This document shows, piece by piece, positions 12,301-27,300 of a stretch of DNA of 64,000 nucleotides; positions within the stretch are counted from its first letter, which is position 1; every line of letters starts with the position of its first letter. The DNA is from Phoronis australis (taxonomy: Eukaryota > Phoronida > Phoronidae), in contig NMRA01000045.1 of assembly GCA_002633005.1 (NCBI GenBank), forward strand, positions 1,235,552 through 1,299,551, in the 5' to 3' direction. The translations under genes and the position numbers were made by a program. Below the pieces are notes generated by a model that saw only the letters and a program-made list of their open reading frames with translations, was not told the origin of the DNA and did not search any database.

Positions 12301-15300
12301 ACTACAGTGGCGCCCCTAATGGCAATTTCATTTATTTCCCTGTTTTCTCTGTTTCTCTGAAGTTCTTTGAGAGATTTTTCTGAATTTATGATAAAATAGC
12401 TTTCTATTAAGGAAATGATTACATGTTCCTGTTGTGGAATGGATTTGATGTATTTTGCGCCATCTAGTGGCCATTGTGTTATAGTCTGGTTTGGCGTCCG
12501 CCCCTGTGTCAGCCAGACCACTCTAATTATGATTTTGAAATTTGGCATTTATGTTTCTACTGCGAAGAGAATGATGATTTTCAGACGACTTGAGACTCTT
12601 GTGGCACCTACTAGTGGCAATTTTTGTGTCTATGGCCATATCTCTTAAACCCTCTGCAGGATCTTCATTAAATTTGGCAATTGTTGACAATGGACAATTG
12701 GGCAAAACAACAACAACCCTTCCTTTTTGTGATGGATTCAATGTATTCCGTGTCAACTTGTGTCCATTTTTATTTTTTTAGTCTGTTCTTTGTTGTATGC
12801 CAAGCTGCTCAGAGGATCATTGTGAAAATTGGCAGATGTGTTCCTACTAACAAGAACATAACTGACGGGGATTTTCCGACAGGTCCAACTGCTGTGGTGC
12901 CTCCTAGTGACATTCACATGAAACTTGCATGTTCTGTTACTTTATTTTGTTTCAAAAGTATATCTGGAATTTAATTTTAAGAAGTTCTGGTTCTGTTGTC
13001 AAAATGAAAACATAAACATTCCTAGAAAGAACAAAAGTCTTGATTTTTGACAGTTGAGCTCTCTTGCTAAAAGACCTAAAAGGATTATCATAAAAAACTT
13101 CTATTGTAGCTATAAGCTCAAAGAAACAGAATTTGTGAGATGTGTGCAAAAAACATGTGGCTGTGAAATAACACTGTTTGAGAAAAAATGAAATGAACAT
13201 GTGGCCATTATAAAATTTTGCGTTCAGCAAGGATTTTACAAATATATTGTTTCGTGGTAAGTTACTTAAGAATTTCGATCCTTGGTATAAAAGGTAACCT
13301 ATTATATAATGATGGATTTTTCTGCGATGCAGTGCAACACCAATCGTTTTGTCAGTGGCAAGCTTCTTTATACGGTCGTGTAAAAATACTAGTGGAGATT
13401 AAAGAAACCTCTTCAGAGATGAGTCTTAAACGTACTAAGTTGTTTTGTGGTTTTACTCCACTGATCTCTCTGTATGGCCATCCGACTCTGATGAGTACGC
13501 AGAAATTTAGCACGAGAGTGCGCCTGAAAATCTAGCGAGGGGGGTGGCATGTTGTATCCATTGTTGGCGTTGGCAGATGGCTTGCAATCCATTGTCTCCA
13601 TGATTTCTGATTTTTCTATGCCAGTACTGTTATCAGCTTTGCCAATCTAGGGTAAAATTCTCTTTAGAGTGAGTTGAAGATCCAGCCAGGAAACGATCGG
13701 CATGTGTCCAAATTTATTAGAATGTTAGACATTTATTTTTTCATTTTCTGGAATAGGAATTTATTTTTATGTTCCCCACTTAAGTATCTACTAAAAGTTC
13801 AAATGGCTGTAACTCGCGTGCTTGGTTCCAAAGGTTTCAGTTTTAGTTCGCTAACATTTTATGATGCTGCTACCTTTATTTGTTGCTTTTTACTTATCAA
13901 CTAAACCATGACACAACGTGTTTTGTATTGCAAGCCCGCTTTTTAGTTGCTGCCATGTGTTTAATAGTTTTGCATTAAGCATTTTGAGTAGGTGTTTTGT
14001 GATGTTCTTGATACAGCCAATGCTTTGGCATTTCGTCTAAGAAATGAACTTTTGATTGAGACCATTTACTGCTACAGAATTGGTCTCAATTATTCCAGAT
14101 TAGAAGCGATAGTTTGTTATTGCTAGAAGCCATGCTCGGTGAATAAAATGACATGTCACCTTGTAGAAACTGGTCTCTAGCAATAACAAACTGTGTGTTC
14201 GTTCCAAGCCTGGAAGTCGGACCTATTTTGACAATGGTAATATTTGGAGCTAATTTCATAGTAGTGAGTGCTCTTAATTAAAGTTGGCTACTGTGGTGGA
14301 AAACTAATTCATATCCTCTTAAGGTATGCTGCTGTCTATGCAAAACATGTGTATACCTCTTAAGTGAGTTACCTTTAAGTGGTGCTCTTTGTTGTTTCCA
14401 GAACCGTGGAGTCCAATTGATCATGAAGCCAAGAAGTCGTACGATCGGGACTTTCTTTTGGGTCTACAGTTTGTTGATAAGTCGCTGGAGAAACCCGATG
14501 GCTTACCTCAGCTGTCTGAAGTTATTTTAGATAAGGTAGGTTGTGTCAGGGCTTATGTGTAAAAGCTCATTAGTTAATATTATCTTGGGCAGCTGTGAGA
14601 AAAAAACAAATCATCTAATTGTTTGGTATTGTACACTTGCTTGGCAATACATCCTCAGAATTAAAGGGTTCCAGAACTATGGGGTAAAGGAATGGTAGTC
14701 TATGGTTTGCGAAATCTGATAGACTCGCTGTGTTATTTAATGCTTACAGGTTGTCATGATATTCATTTATTTCAGCCAATCCTGGCCAGGAATGAAGCTG
14801 ACAGGGGGGCAATGCCAAAAGGAGGTATTGTTGACTTCACACCTGGCTATGTCCGGTCTCCACGGGTAAGTGAGTTAAAATGTAGTTGAAGGTCTCTGAA
14901 TAAACTACCATTCTTGTGGCCATTGTTTTTAACACTGTTCTGCCTGCACATGATAATTTAAAATTAGTTGTTTTTGCATCGTCACACAATTATAGACAGT
15001 AGGTGATATAAAATAAGCGGTAACTACTGTATTCTTAACAGGTATCATTAACTGCTCTTGCTAGACATTAGGTTTGCCATTTGAGTGAAGGCTCAAGTAC
15101 TAGCAATAGACAAGTTATTTAACGTTAATGTTACAGGGAAGTATGGGTGGTGGTGGCAGGCGGTCTGGCCAGAGAGACCGGGGCCCTAAACCCCCTAAGG
15201 TCATTAATCTCCCCATTGATAAGAAGGAAGACGTACAGCTCCACCATGCGGAGAATGCCTGGAAACCTGGAAGCTTGAGGAAGGCTGACGATGACCCGGA

Positions 15301-18300
15301 AGTCCTCAAAACTGAGGTATTTGATTGTGTTCCCTTTGTCTATTCTGTTGCTGCAGAACCTGTTATATGAGCCAGTCCTGAATGTTTAGAAAATCTGGTT
15401 TTCTATTGGGTTGTACTAGTCACATATTGGAAATATGTCGTCATTTGTTTGACTTTCTGTGTCTGTCTACATTTTTTGGGTTCTCTAATGTGGCTCTCAG
15501 GTTCTTGTGAAACTTAAATACAAGCAAAGGTTCTCAAAAGGACTTTCTCTAGTGTATCAGTGTTGAATGTGCACCACAGCTTTGAACCACAAAAGCAATT
15601 AAAATTCCTACAACCATTATCAGTTGTTATGTATCTGTGTCGAATGTTTCAGTGACGTGTATTGCACTGCTTAAGCTTGGTCGAAATTTTTGCCTGAAGC
15701 CATTTAGTGCATGCACAAGAACCATTTCTTAATTTATTTCCCATCATGCCTGTTAACTATAACCTTACGTCTATTTCACAGGAATTGTACAAGAGAGTAC
15801 GCAGTATTCTAAACAAACTCACACCACAGAAATTCCAGACCTTGGTCACCCAGGTCCTTGACCTGACTATCGATACGGAGGACCGCTTGTCAGGCATCAT
15901 AGACCTTGTGTTCGAAAAGGCCATCGATGAACCTAATTTCAGTGTAGCCTATGCAAATATGTGCAAATACCTTATGCAGGTTGGTGAACAATGTTCATAA
16001 GGGCTGTTCCAGCAAAAAACGTATGGGAGGATGGGAAGGCACTTTCATTTTTTACCCACAGCCCAGTTTTTCTTTTATTTCTCTAACCCATGACCCATAA
16101 TTTTTAATCAGGTAAAAATATAAAATACAACTTCCCATAATATTAAATTATGCTTGAAATGTATATGGTTAAATTAGGTTTTATTCTCTTAAGATATTTT
16201 CGGTCTTCAGTGTTTCATGAGCCCACAGCGGTCCAGCAGACACATCATCGGCTCCCTCTGAGGCAAGGAATAAAAACTCGGGCATGCTTTCCAGTGAAGA
16301 GTGATAAATGAATTAATGAACAGGAATTTTGTTATGTGCCCTTCTTGTGCATTGCAAATGGCAGATGCTAAGAGTGCTCATTATTTCAAATTTCCTACAA
16401 GAAGGAACAACACTTCTTAACAAATTGCCTCTATGATGACAGAAAAGCACTATCTGTGTTGTCGAAAACTAAAGCAGTCGAGAGAGTGGTCAAATCAAAA
16501 CGAAAATCGACTTCTGTCCGTGCATCCATCCCTGCCGTATATCTTCGTGCCAAATTTCATCCAGTGGTGCCAAGCAGGTTTTGAGATAATCTACCTGTCT
16601 TGTCAAAAACTAAAATGGCCAACAGTAGGTGCTGCAGTAGCCAAATCTGTCCGAAAAATGACTGGCGCCGTCGCATACCAGCCATCTATCTCTGTCAAAT
16701 GGCATGATCCATTGAGCGCGTTTTCAAGATAATTGACGGACAAGCAATGACTTAAGCAGTGAAAGCCTAACAGAGTGTGCCACAGTTGTTGAATCTGTCC
16801 AAAAATTGACTGGTGCCAGGACATTTTTGTCATATACATCTGTATCGAATTTCATCGTGATCTCTCAAGCAATTTTTGACATAATGGGCTTGTCGAAAAC
16901 TAAAACTCCCAACATTGAGTACCACGGTAGCCAAATTCGTCCAAAAATCGACCGTCCAAGTACCTCTATATCAAATTTCATCATGATCCGATGAACGGAC
17001 AGATGAACGGATGGACCGGATGCCGACTATATGTGGGTGCAGAAAAATTCCAAGTGAGATCAACTCGTTTCATCAGAAACTTGCTTTTCACAAAGACACC
17101 TGTGAGCAATACTTTAGGCAGCCACCAGGTGTCTATTTCCACCATGTGTCTCTGTAATTTCAATAACATTTTTTCAATTTCCAGAATCTATGAATTTCAA
17201 AGTGTTTCCACGAACACTCGTAGGCTGCTATGCCAAATGAATATTGGAACTTTATGTGTTAGCACATTTAGTGTTGCAATAATTTTCATTCTAATATGGC
17301 TGTACAACCTCTGCCTGTAATCAAGTTACCCATGACTTGAGTAAAGGCATAGTGTACATATTGCATTCTGTACACTGGTAACGTGGGCTTGCTTTGATGT
17401 TTTGGGTATTTTTGGGCATCTGCCAAGTGAATTTTTGGTGAGTTTTGAATTTTTTTCAGATGGTATTGAGGTCATGTTTGACCGAAAATACCCACCTGTC
17501 GACATTTACCGGACAAAAATACCAACCACTTTTAATGATATACTTCCCATATTTTAAATTTTCTTCAAAAGACAACCACATAATTTTTATTTCAGCTGTC
17601 AGTCCCCCTCTGCCCTCCCATACGGATTTTGCTGGAGCAGCCCTTACGATAACTTCTGTTCAATTAATGATTTTATTGACTACTGAGGATTTTAAGACAG
17701 TGTCAATGTAAATGGGACTTATGTTGGGGGTTATTTTTATTTGCAGTTTGAGCAGTTTGTAGAAACAGAATTTGAATGCTTCTGTAGACACTTGTAAATC
17801 ATTGTTAATTGTCTCACTAATCTTTTAGCCCTGGCTTCGACTGATTCAAACTTCAAATTTGAAATGAACAGATCGTGTAGTATTAGGTTTGGTCAAGTTC
17901 ATTTGTTTATTATGCACCCACATGTTTATATGAGGGTGTGTTATGCCGCCATCCCTGTTCATCCGTATGGCATCTGTTGCGCTATCTCCAAAACCCTTTG
18001 ACGTATGTTCATGAAATTTTACAAAATGTTTCTTTCGTGGATGGAAAGGCGTGAGCTAAAGTTTGGACAGATCTGGCTACCAGTGTCCTCCTAGTGGCAA
18101 TTTTAGTATTTAGGTTTCTTCTTTCTTTGGAGGTCCTTAATAGATTTTCATAAAATTTGGCTAATAGGTATCTATAAGAGAGGTATTTTGCGCCACCTAT
18201 TGATCATTTTTACTGTTTTTGTTTGGTGTCCACCCCTTTACCAACCAAACCACTCTAAGGATGATTGGGAGAATTGGTATATATGTTCCTACTGTGAAGA

Positions 18301-21300
18301 GAACGGCTGGCGACGATTTTCGGTTGAATTTGACTGCTGTGGCACCTGCTAGTGGCAGTTTTTTTGTGTCCTTCACTGTATCTCCAAAATCCTGTGCAAG
18401 ACCTTTGTTAGTTTGGCAAGGCTATTTGTAGAACCATTCGTCATCTGGAAAGTTTTCCTTTACTTGTCATTGGTCATTACAAGCCCTCGTGTTTGATCCA
18501 ATAGGTAAAAGTACCCGCAAAAGACAAACCAAATGAAGTAGTTGGCTTCCGCAAGCTTTTACTGAGCAGATGTCAGCGAGAGTTTGAAAAGGATGCGTCT
18601 GAGGAGCATGACCTTGTCGAGATGCAGAAGAAGGTTGATGCGGCACCCAGTGTGAGTATTCACGTGACCAATAAGTACAGGATTTAATATAAACAAGCAT
18701 GCTTAGTTGCTTGAATTCTGACTTTGTGGTATTGCTTCATGCCTTGCAGTTAGATTTGAAAATTTCCTTGTGTGAATTGTTATCCATTCTTTGAACAACG
18801 TCAATTGAAAAGTAAATTGGTTTCTTTTTTAAAAACTTATCAATTTTGTTCCTTGCCCAAGAGCAATATATGATAACCAGAAAAGTCGTTCATGTCTTCC
18901 TGAATCCTAGAAGTCTCCTTGTTGACCTTGTCCGATAACCAAGTCATTAAGCGACTGAACTGGATTATCTTAGTACCATTTGAGTTTTGGAAAAAGTATA
19001 CAGTACAGTTCATGCAAAACTAATGAAGAAAATGGGGTGGTAATTCTAAGATATATATTGTGCTTAACACGTCATTTGCCCGGCATGTCCTGTCCCTGGG
19101 TCTACAACACAGTAACATGATGATGTCATAGTTCAGCTGATCCTCATGCTGTATAAAACTTTCGCCCCTATCTGACACTGTGTTGGACTTACCTTGTGGC
19201 CGGCTGGTTTGTTGTTTGTGCTACCGACTTTTAATTAGTGTTCTTTCGTTCATTAGGAAGAGGAAAAGAAGAAACTCCAGGATGCATTGGAAGAAAAGAT
19301 GTATATGGTCAAGCGAAGGTCACTAGGAAATATTAGGTAAATATTTGTCTTTAATCTTGTTAATGCAGCGAATTTCGAACTTCAATTATGAGTTTGGTGT
19401 TTATTCTTTAACTAACGAGTGCGTAATTTGAGTTGCAGTTTCAACACATAATTGAGCCACTGTCACGTTTTGGCAAGACAATAGGCATTTGCTGCTCAAA
19501 CTGGCTACTAGGGTATTAACTCCATCAACTGTTCTTTTAGTCCATGTGTGAAAACTCTTTAGTCCGTTAATATTACTCACAGGTTCATTGGAGAGCTATT
19601 TAAGTTAAAGATGTTGACAGAAGCAATCATGCATGACTGTTTGCTCAAACTTTTGAAGTCCATGGATGAAGACAGCTTGGAGTGTCTGTGCAGGCTATTA
19701 ATGACAATAGGGAAAGATATAGATCATGAAAAAGCAAAGGTGAGTAAATTCCAGTACCAAGTGTGCTTATGTTTGCATTACGATTTGAGGTTTGACTACT
19801 TTTTGGCACTGAGGTTGTTACAAACATAATAGAGAAGTAAGTCTAGGGAATGTGAACCGTCAGTCTCATTCAAAACTGTGGATGCGTCACTTAAAACAAT
19901 GAAAACAACACAGAATAAGCCCACAGTATTAAACACAGCCTATGAAACACCATTGAGTTATAAACTAAATGACTTGACTAAGCGAAATACAACTTTCAAG
20001 GTCACAAAAATTGCCGAAGTGGCTGCACCCACTAAAAGTGTGACCTACAAAACATGCGAAAGACACAAAACTAGCCGCCGTGAAAACCACAAATACCAAC
20101 AACATTCTCAGATATCTAGCAGTACAGTTACAAAACTATAAACATACTCAAGTGGTAATGAACATGCATTGCATTATCTTGTAACAAGCTACACAGCACG
20201 TCTGACTGTGTCAAAAGGTGCAGGTAGAATGCCCCAATCCAGTCACAAAATTAATAGATTCACACTTACTAACAGCGCCCCCAAGCGGCAACTGGCAACA
20301 CCAGATGCAGTCAGCAGACATACACCTGAAATGAAAAGCTTCCATAACAGAGGTTAAAGTTCTGTGAGCTGTTTTACATGTAAAAAGTAATGGTAATGAA
20401 CATTGATTATTTGCTTGCAGCCAAGGGTTGACCAATATTTCCAACAGATGAATAAGATTGTGATGCAGCGAAAAACATCTGCAAGGGTCAGGTTCATGTT
20501 ACAAGATGTCATGGATTTACGCCAGGTTTGTGTTCGGCATTTGGCCGTGTTTATTATTTTAATTGTAATTGACATAGTTTAACATTTTGTCACTTGGCAA
20601 TGAGGACGCGTAATGTTGTGATTGCTACATATGATCATTTGATATACGCTATTCTGAACCTTGTTTAGATTGTAGTTCAGATACAAAAACATATATGGAA
20701 TTGGGGTTAGAGAAATTATGGTCATGCAATTTTCTTCAGAGTAATTGGGTTCCTCGACGTGCAGATAATAACCCCAAGACAATAGCCCAGATTCATCAAG
20801 AAGCTGCCAAAGAAGCTCAGGAAAAGACCATTTTGGCCCAGCAGAACCTGGAAAAGGCAAAGAAAGTTGGCAAAGAGAGAGGAAGTAAGTTTGAAAGGGT
20901 TGTGTTCGATGTGATGTATTGTACATTACATTGTGTGCTGTGTAAAATAAATAATGTAAATTTGTGCTTCACACACTTAAGTTAGCTTGTGCAGTGAATT
21001 GGCTTGGTGGTTGAGACTATTTCAGGCAGTACTTAATGTTGATTTGTAGTTTTCTTGGCAGTTCATGTAGAAATAAGTTGTCATTAAATGAAACTGCTGT
21101 TATATGCAACAGGTCGTGATGAAACTGGTTGGAGTACTGTGAGTGCCTCAAAAGCTAGCCGGATAGATCCTTCCAAGATGAAGATCTCTAAAGTGAGTCT
21201 CTATGCTACAGGTTGTCCCAACAATGTACTCACACTTCTGATGGTAGGGTTTGTAATCAGCTCCTCTGGATGAGACTGTGCTTGGCCCTACTGTACGATT

Positions 21301-24300
21301 ACTCCTTGTTATGCGCCCACATATTTATATGTGGACGCATTATGCCGTCATCTCCGTCCGTCCGNNNNNNNNNNNNNNNNNNNNNNNNNNNNNNNNNNNN
21401 NNNNNNNNNNNNNNNNNNNNNNNNNNNNNNNNNNNNNNNNNNNNNNNNNNNNNNNNNNNNNNNNNNNNNNNNNNNNNNNNNNNNNNNNNNNNNNNNNNNN
21501 NNNNNNNNNNNNNNNNNNNNNNNNNNNNNNNNNNNNNNNNNNNNNNNNNNNNNNNNNNNNNNNNNNNNNNNNNNNNNNNNNNNNNNNNNNNNNNNNNNNN
21601 NNNNNNNNNNNNNNNNNNNNNNNNNNNNNNNNNNNNNNNNNNNNNNNNNNNNNNNNNNNNNNNNNNNNNNNNNNNNNNNNNNNNNNNNNNNNNNNNNNNN
21701 NNNNNNNNNNNNNNNNNNNNNNNNNNNNNNNNNNNNNNNNNNNNNNNNNNNNNNNNNNNNNNNNNNNNNNNNNNNNNNNNNNNNNNNNNNNNNNNNNNNN
21801 NNNNNNNNNNNNNNNNNNNNNNNNNNNNNNNNNNNNNNNNNNNNNNNNNNNNNNNNNNNNNNNNNNNNNNNNNNNNNNNNNNNNNNNNNNNNNNNNNNNN
21901 NNNNNNNNNNNNNNNNNNNNNNNNNNNNNNNNNNNNNNNNNNNNNNNNNNNNNNNNNNNNNNNNNNNNNNNNNNNNNNNNNNNNNNNNNNNNNNNNNNNN
22001 NNNNNNNNNNNNNNNNNNNNNNNNNNNNNNNNNNNNNNNNNNNNNNNNNNNNNNNNNNNNNNNNNNNNNNNNNNNNNNNNNNNNNNNNNNNNNNNNNNNN
22101 NNNNNNNNNNNNNNNNNNNNNNNNNNNNNNNNNNNNNNNNNNNNNNNNNNNNNNNNNNNNNNNNNNNNNNNNNNNNNNNNNNNNNNNNNNNNNNNNNNNN
22201 NNNNNNNNNNNNNNNNNNNNNNNNNNNNNNNNNNNNNNNNNNNNNNNNNNNNNNNNNNNNNNNNNNNTATTTCACATTGACCTCTGTATTTTCATAGGTC
22301 TTCAGGTGTATACTTTGTGTTACTTCGTGACTATGAAGGAAAAGTTCCAAGTAGAAATTTGTTTCTGGCATTCTAATGCTGTGCTAATCTCGTATGTTGG
22401 TAAATTTGTTTTTAATTCTATGTTTCTGTGGTGCTTTAAGCAACTGATGCATAGGATGTGCTTGTATTATGAAGATCACTCACATTTTGAAACCTAACCT
22501 ATTGAGGAGACAATGACCATGCCTTTCCATTTTGCAAAGTACAACATACTACATATATGCCCTCTACTGGCCACTTTATGGTACCAATAAACAACCCTAG
22601 AAGGATACCGTATATACGGTGCAATTGTGGGCGCATTTCAACGCTCTGCGTTGCTCTTGTTGTGAAAGTAGGCAGTGGAGCCATGACTTGCTGTCTGTTA
22701 AGGAATGGTAAACAAAGGACACTGATCAAAAATTTATTGCACAGTGCTACTGGAAACTCAAAGATGCCAAAGAACTGCACAGTCAGTCAACTTCACGAGT
22801 TAATCTAGGATGCACTTATTTTGCTTTAAAGTCAGGGTTCTTTTTTTATTAACTTTTCTTAAATTTAAACTAGTTAGCTTGTTCCTAATTCAATAAGCAA
22901 GGTTGTCATTTGAGGGTGGGTACATTTTGGGACACCCTGTAGTTCATTATTTATTTTGGGTTATGACCCTAACCATTATGGTGTCATCTGCCACTGTTGC
23001 GAAAGTATTTCATGTGAAGTGGTTTGAAAGTGTAATAAACACTCAATGCCTTCTTACATGCATTTTGTAGATGCTAAAACCTTGTAAAAATGCACAACTT
23101 TTCGAGATAGTGAGTCATTCTTAACTCATTCGATTCAGCTCATATGGGTGCTAGCAGTTATATCCTAAAAGAAATAGTTTAGGCAAACTGCATTTTTCCA
23201 CCTCTGCAAAAGCTGAGTGCTGAATCTGAGGTGTTCAAATTCTAGTACTTATGTGGAATTAGCAAACTGTTAGTTTTTTTTATGGGAATCTTTTTTGTGA
23301 CTGACCGCAAGATGGCACCTCATTTCAAGTTTATATGAATAACTTTCTGAGGTTTTTGCTAGTTTCTGCTCTATCGGGACACAATACGTGATTTTCAAAA
23401 TGTGATCTCACATTGAGTATTCTATAGTATAAAGAATCCATATTGATGCCTTCAGCGTATAATTTTTGCTTGTTCTATTTAGCAAAATGTTGACGAGAAT
23501 ATCCAGCTGGGTCCTGGTGGCCGTCCAGGAGCGTTTGGTGCTTGGGGGCGTGGCAGTAGTGGAGGTGGTAAGCAGCAGGCCCAGGAGAATGACAGACCAT
23601 CCACACCTGGCAACAGGTAAGCTAATTGCTCAAATCAGTTTTACAGTTACCTGCATGAATTGATATTTTCTTGTGTCCGTTGATTAGGCAGTAGTAAGTA
23701 ATGAAGTCACCTATGTTGTGTCTGTGTTGCACTCCTTCTTATAATAAAACCAAAAGCAGATCCTCCTGTAATTTATACGTCTGTCATTTCATGACAGTTT
23801 CTTGAATACATGCTTTTTTCACTGGCTGCCTTCTTTTTGTGACTGTGGTAAAGTTTTTGACACATCAATGCAAAGTGGGATCTTTAGTCATCACACAGTT
23901 CCGTCTGAGGTACAGTGTTGTTGTTGCCATTAGTAACCGAGTGTTACCTGTGCAGGTATGCTGCTCTTGGCGGTGGATCAGACATGGATAGGGGCAGAGG
24001 TGTAGGCAGAGGCATGGGCTCGGGTCGTGAGTCACCGAGGCCTAGCAGAGGCTCTTTGGGGTCAGCAGCTAGTCGTGGCAGAGTGCCATCAAGGCCTTCA
24101 CAAGAAGATAAAGACAGGCAAGCTGCCATCAACGCTGCCAGGTGAGTGGATTCTGAAGAGATCTTGTTGAATGTAGATATATTTTGCTCAATTTTTTTGT
24201 CCCTAGTTTTCCACTGAACGAAGCTGAAATCATTGTCGAAGTACAGTTGGTACCATTGACTGATGTCAAATAAGGCTCATTCTACTCTTTTCCGTAGTTG

Positions 24301-27300
24301 AAAGCCTCTGTTCATAAGAACTGGTGAAGTGTTCTTTTCAGTCCGGTCAGAAATTTTAATCATATCACTCACTCAAAGGTTCGGATTCTTATTCACACAT
24401 TGATATACTTGCATGTGCTCTAGATCCATTGGACGCGGATCACGAGAGGGCTCAAGGGATAATAGTCGTGAGCCCGCACCCAAGCCAGCTACTGCAACTC
24501 CGCCGTTGGAGAAACAACAAGAAATGCCTGACGAAACTCTGATGAGGAAAGCCAAATCTATTATGGATGAGTTCTTGCATATTAATGATCTCAAGGTTAG
24601 TGTTATTTCAAAAAATTCTGTTGATATGTGTGTTGGGAAGTGGTACCAGTATGTTTAAAAACCGCCCAGTTTATTCATCGAATTACTTGTAGAAGCTGGC
24701 TCATTTTGAATATGTTTACTTTGAGAAGGACTGAATTTAAAGATACTGCTTGATAAAAGTGTGACTAGTGTTTCCAAATGGCGTTACTATTCCTAGGATT
24801 GTGCTGAATCTAGCTCTTGTATTCCTTTGGTTTTAGTTATCAGTTTGAACATGATAGTATGCTAGTCTGTGAAAAGCAGTTTCCCTACTTTTAGCTTCCA
24901 TTGTAGTGCTGGAAAATTGCTAGAAATTCTCAGAAACAGTTTCCGTTGTTATAAGATGGAGATGATCACCAAATTATGCATATGTTCTGTGCAAGACTGC
25001 ATGAAAGTGGCCAGGCTCTCATTTGCGACGTCATCTGGATGATCTACATTTGTGGCTGTCATTCAGTGCATTTGTCCTGAATTTTTGCAGGAAGCAGTGT
25101 TGTGTGTGAAGGAGCTGGGTAACTTGTCTAACATGCATGTGTTTGTCACACAATGTCTTAACCACGTCCTTGAACGGTCACAGAAGGCACGAGAACACGC
25201 GGGCAATCTACTTCATGATGTCGTCAAGTTGGGCTACATAACAGTTGACCAGTACATGAAGGGGTAGGCCATAAATTTGATCTGTGCATCTTCACAGTAA
25301 AATTAGTGCATTTTCAACTGAGGCAGGATAGCTTAACATGTGTATGAAACCCATAGGAAATGCATGGTAATGCCAGCATGACTAAGGTGTTAGTTTGGGA
25401 AATTGTTCCCAAGTGTTTGTTTAGCATTTATAATAAACTAAAAAAAGTGCAAATGACGTGATACCTTTTGTGATGGTCGTCCATTAGTTTCTGTTGATAA
25501 AAACGTACACGTAAATGCTGTGTTGATTCAGTCTGTGTTCTTTGCCGCCAGGTTGAAAGACGTTCTGGAGTATGCTGAGGACATGGAAATTGACGTGCCC
25601 AAAATCTGGGTCTACTTATCTGAACTTATTAGTCCTATGGTGCAAGACACAAACTGTGTACCACTCAGCTTCCTCAAAGATACGTGTCAGTCTCTCGTTG
25701 AAACTAATAAAGCAGGGAAACTTGTGGCTTCCATCCTTCACATAGCTAGTCAACGACTGGTGAGTTTGTGTTTACCGCTTCGCAGGTTGTTAATGTTTAA
25801 CAGTATTAATAGTCAGTTACACAGGGAAAACTTATGGATGGGGTTTAATGAAGTATGTAGCAGATTCTGAATGTAGGTATAGTACCAACTGGTTACATTT
25901 GGGGAATGGGGTCTGGTTATGACACTGTTAAATGCAAAATATGGGAAAGGTGCCGTTTAGCAACCTCGCTACCTTATCCTGGGCATTATCATGAATAAAC
26001 TAGAATCCAGTATGAGTAATGCTGGAGTGAATGAAATGTTCCTATTTGTAGGGAAGCAGTGTTGTTTTGAGAAGAACATTTGCTCATGGATTGCTTTCTA
26101 AATTAGCATGCCTTATGCGCAGATTTTCAAAACTTTCTCTATCACTACAGGGTCATCGAAGAGTTGGAGATTTGTGGCAACAAAATCAGTTGTTATGGAC
26201 AGACTTCCTTCCAAGTGATGTAAATGTCAAAGATTTTGTCAATGACAATGTAAGTAACTTTTTTATACATTTATTAACAGTGAGCACATTTACAATAACA
26301 CAAAAAGACAAGAACAACACAGATGCACACACACACACCTAATCCTCTTGACTACTAAGAACAGTTTCATTACAAAATTACACCATGTTTTTTGTACAAA
26401 TACTGTAGAATTCAAATCCTTACGAGCACTATACTTTTCACTATAAATGTAATATTGTTTGATGAAGTTAAAAAATCTACTTAATGGAAGTAATCTTCTT
26501 GAAGACCGAAGTTTTGGGTATAAGTGAACTCTTTACCCAACAATAAAACAATTTTTTTAAAAATTTTCTTATCAAAAAAGCCAAAATAGCATTGTTGCAG
26601 GAGAGATTGCCGACACTGGGGATTTGTTTTGTTTAAAATTTCATTATTAACTTTTGTCCAAAATGAATTTGCTATTTCACATTCCCAAAATAAGAGTATC
26701 AAAGTCTCTTTCTGTTTAATGTAAGTAACTTGTCATTCAGGTCCCACACAGAATTTGGGAAGTTTTGTTGTTGCACTAGCGTTCGTGTCATAGGGGTATT
26801 ATTTACGTTCCAAGTGTACAATGATTGGAATCAATGATCTCACTTGAACTCCATCCGTCTTATGAGTGCCAAAGTAGCATAGAGACTGTTCTGTGAGTAT
26901 CAAGTGTTGGTGATATCACATTTAAATTTTGCACACTCCGACTCGAATTGAGACATAATGCATGAACAGATATGCATCCTACATAATAATGTGCAACCAT
27001 TTGTGAAAAAGACTTAAGCCCTGATGTCGTACAATCGTTGCTAGTAGAATGTAGATATCTGGTGCTGCAGTTGACCAAGGACGTGGTTTTGCAATTGAGA
27101 TTGTGGTGTAGAACTGTACATAGTCCTTACAAAATAAAAGAACATATTTTTCGAGGGCCAATTAAAATTATTTTATTGATGGAAATGTAAGTATGTGCAT
27201 ACAGTGTGTGTGTGTTTGCGTGCAATCAATAAGATACCAAACTGAATCGAAATGTTTGAAAAGTCAGAGCTCTCAGTCCTATTGCAAGTATTTGACAAAT

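Noticed and set aside
21213-22497. Four open frames of more than 300 codons
   Set aside because: They consist almost wholly of undetermined bases in the assembly gap.
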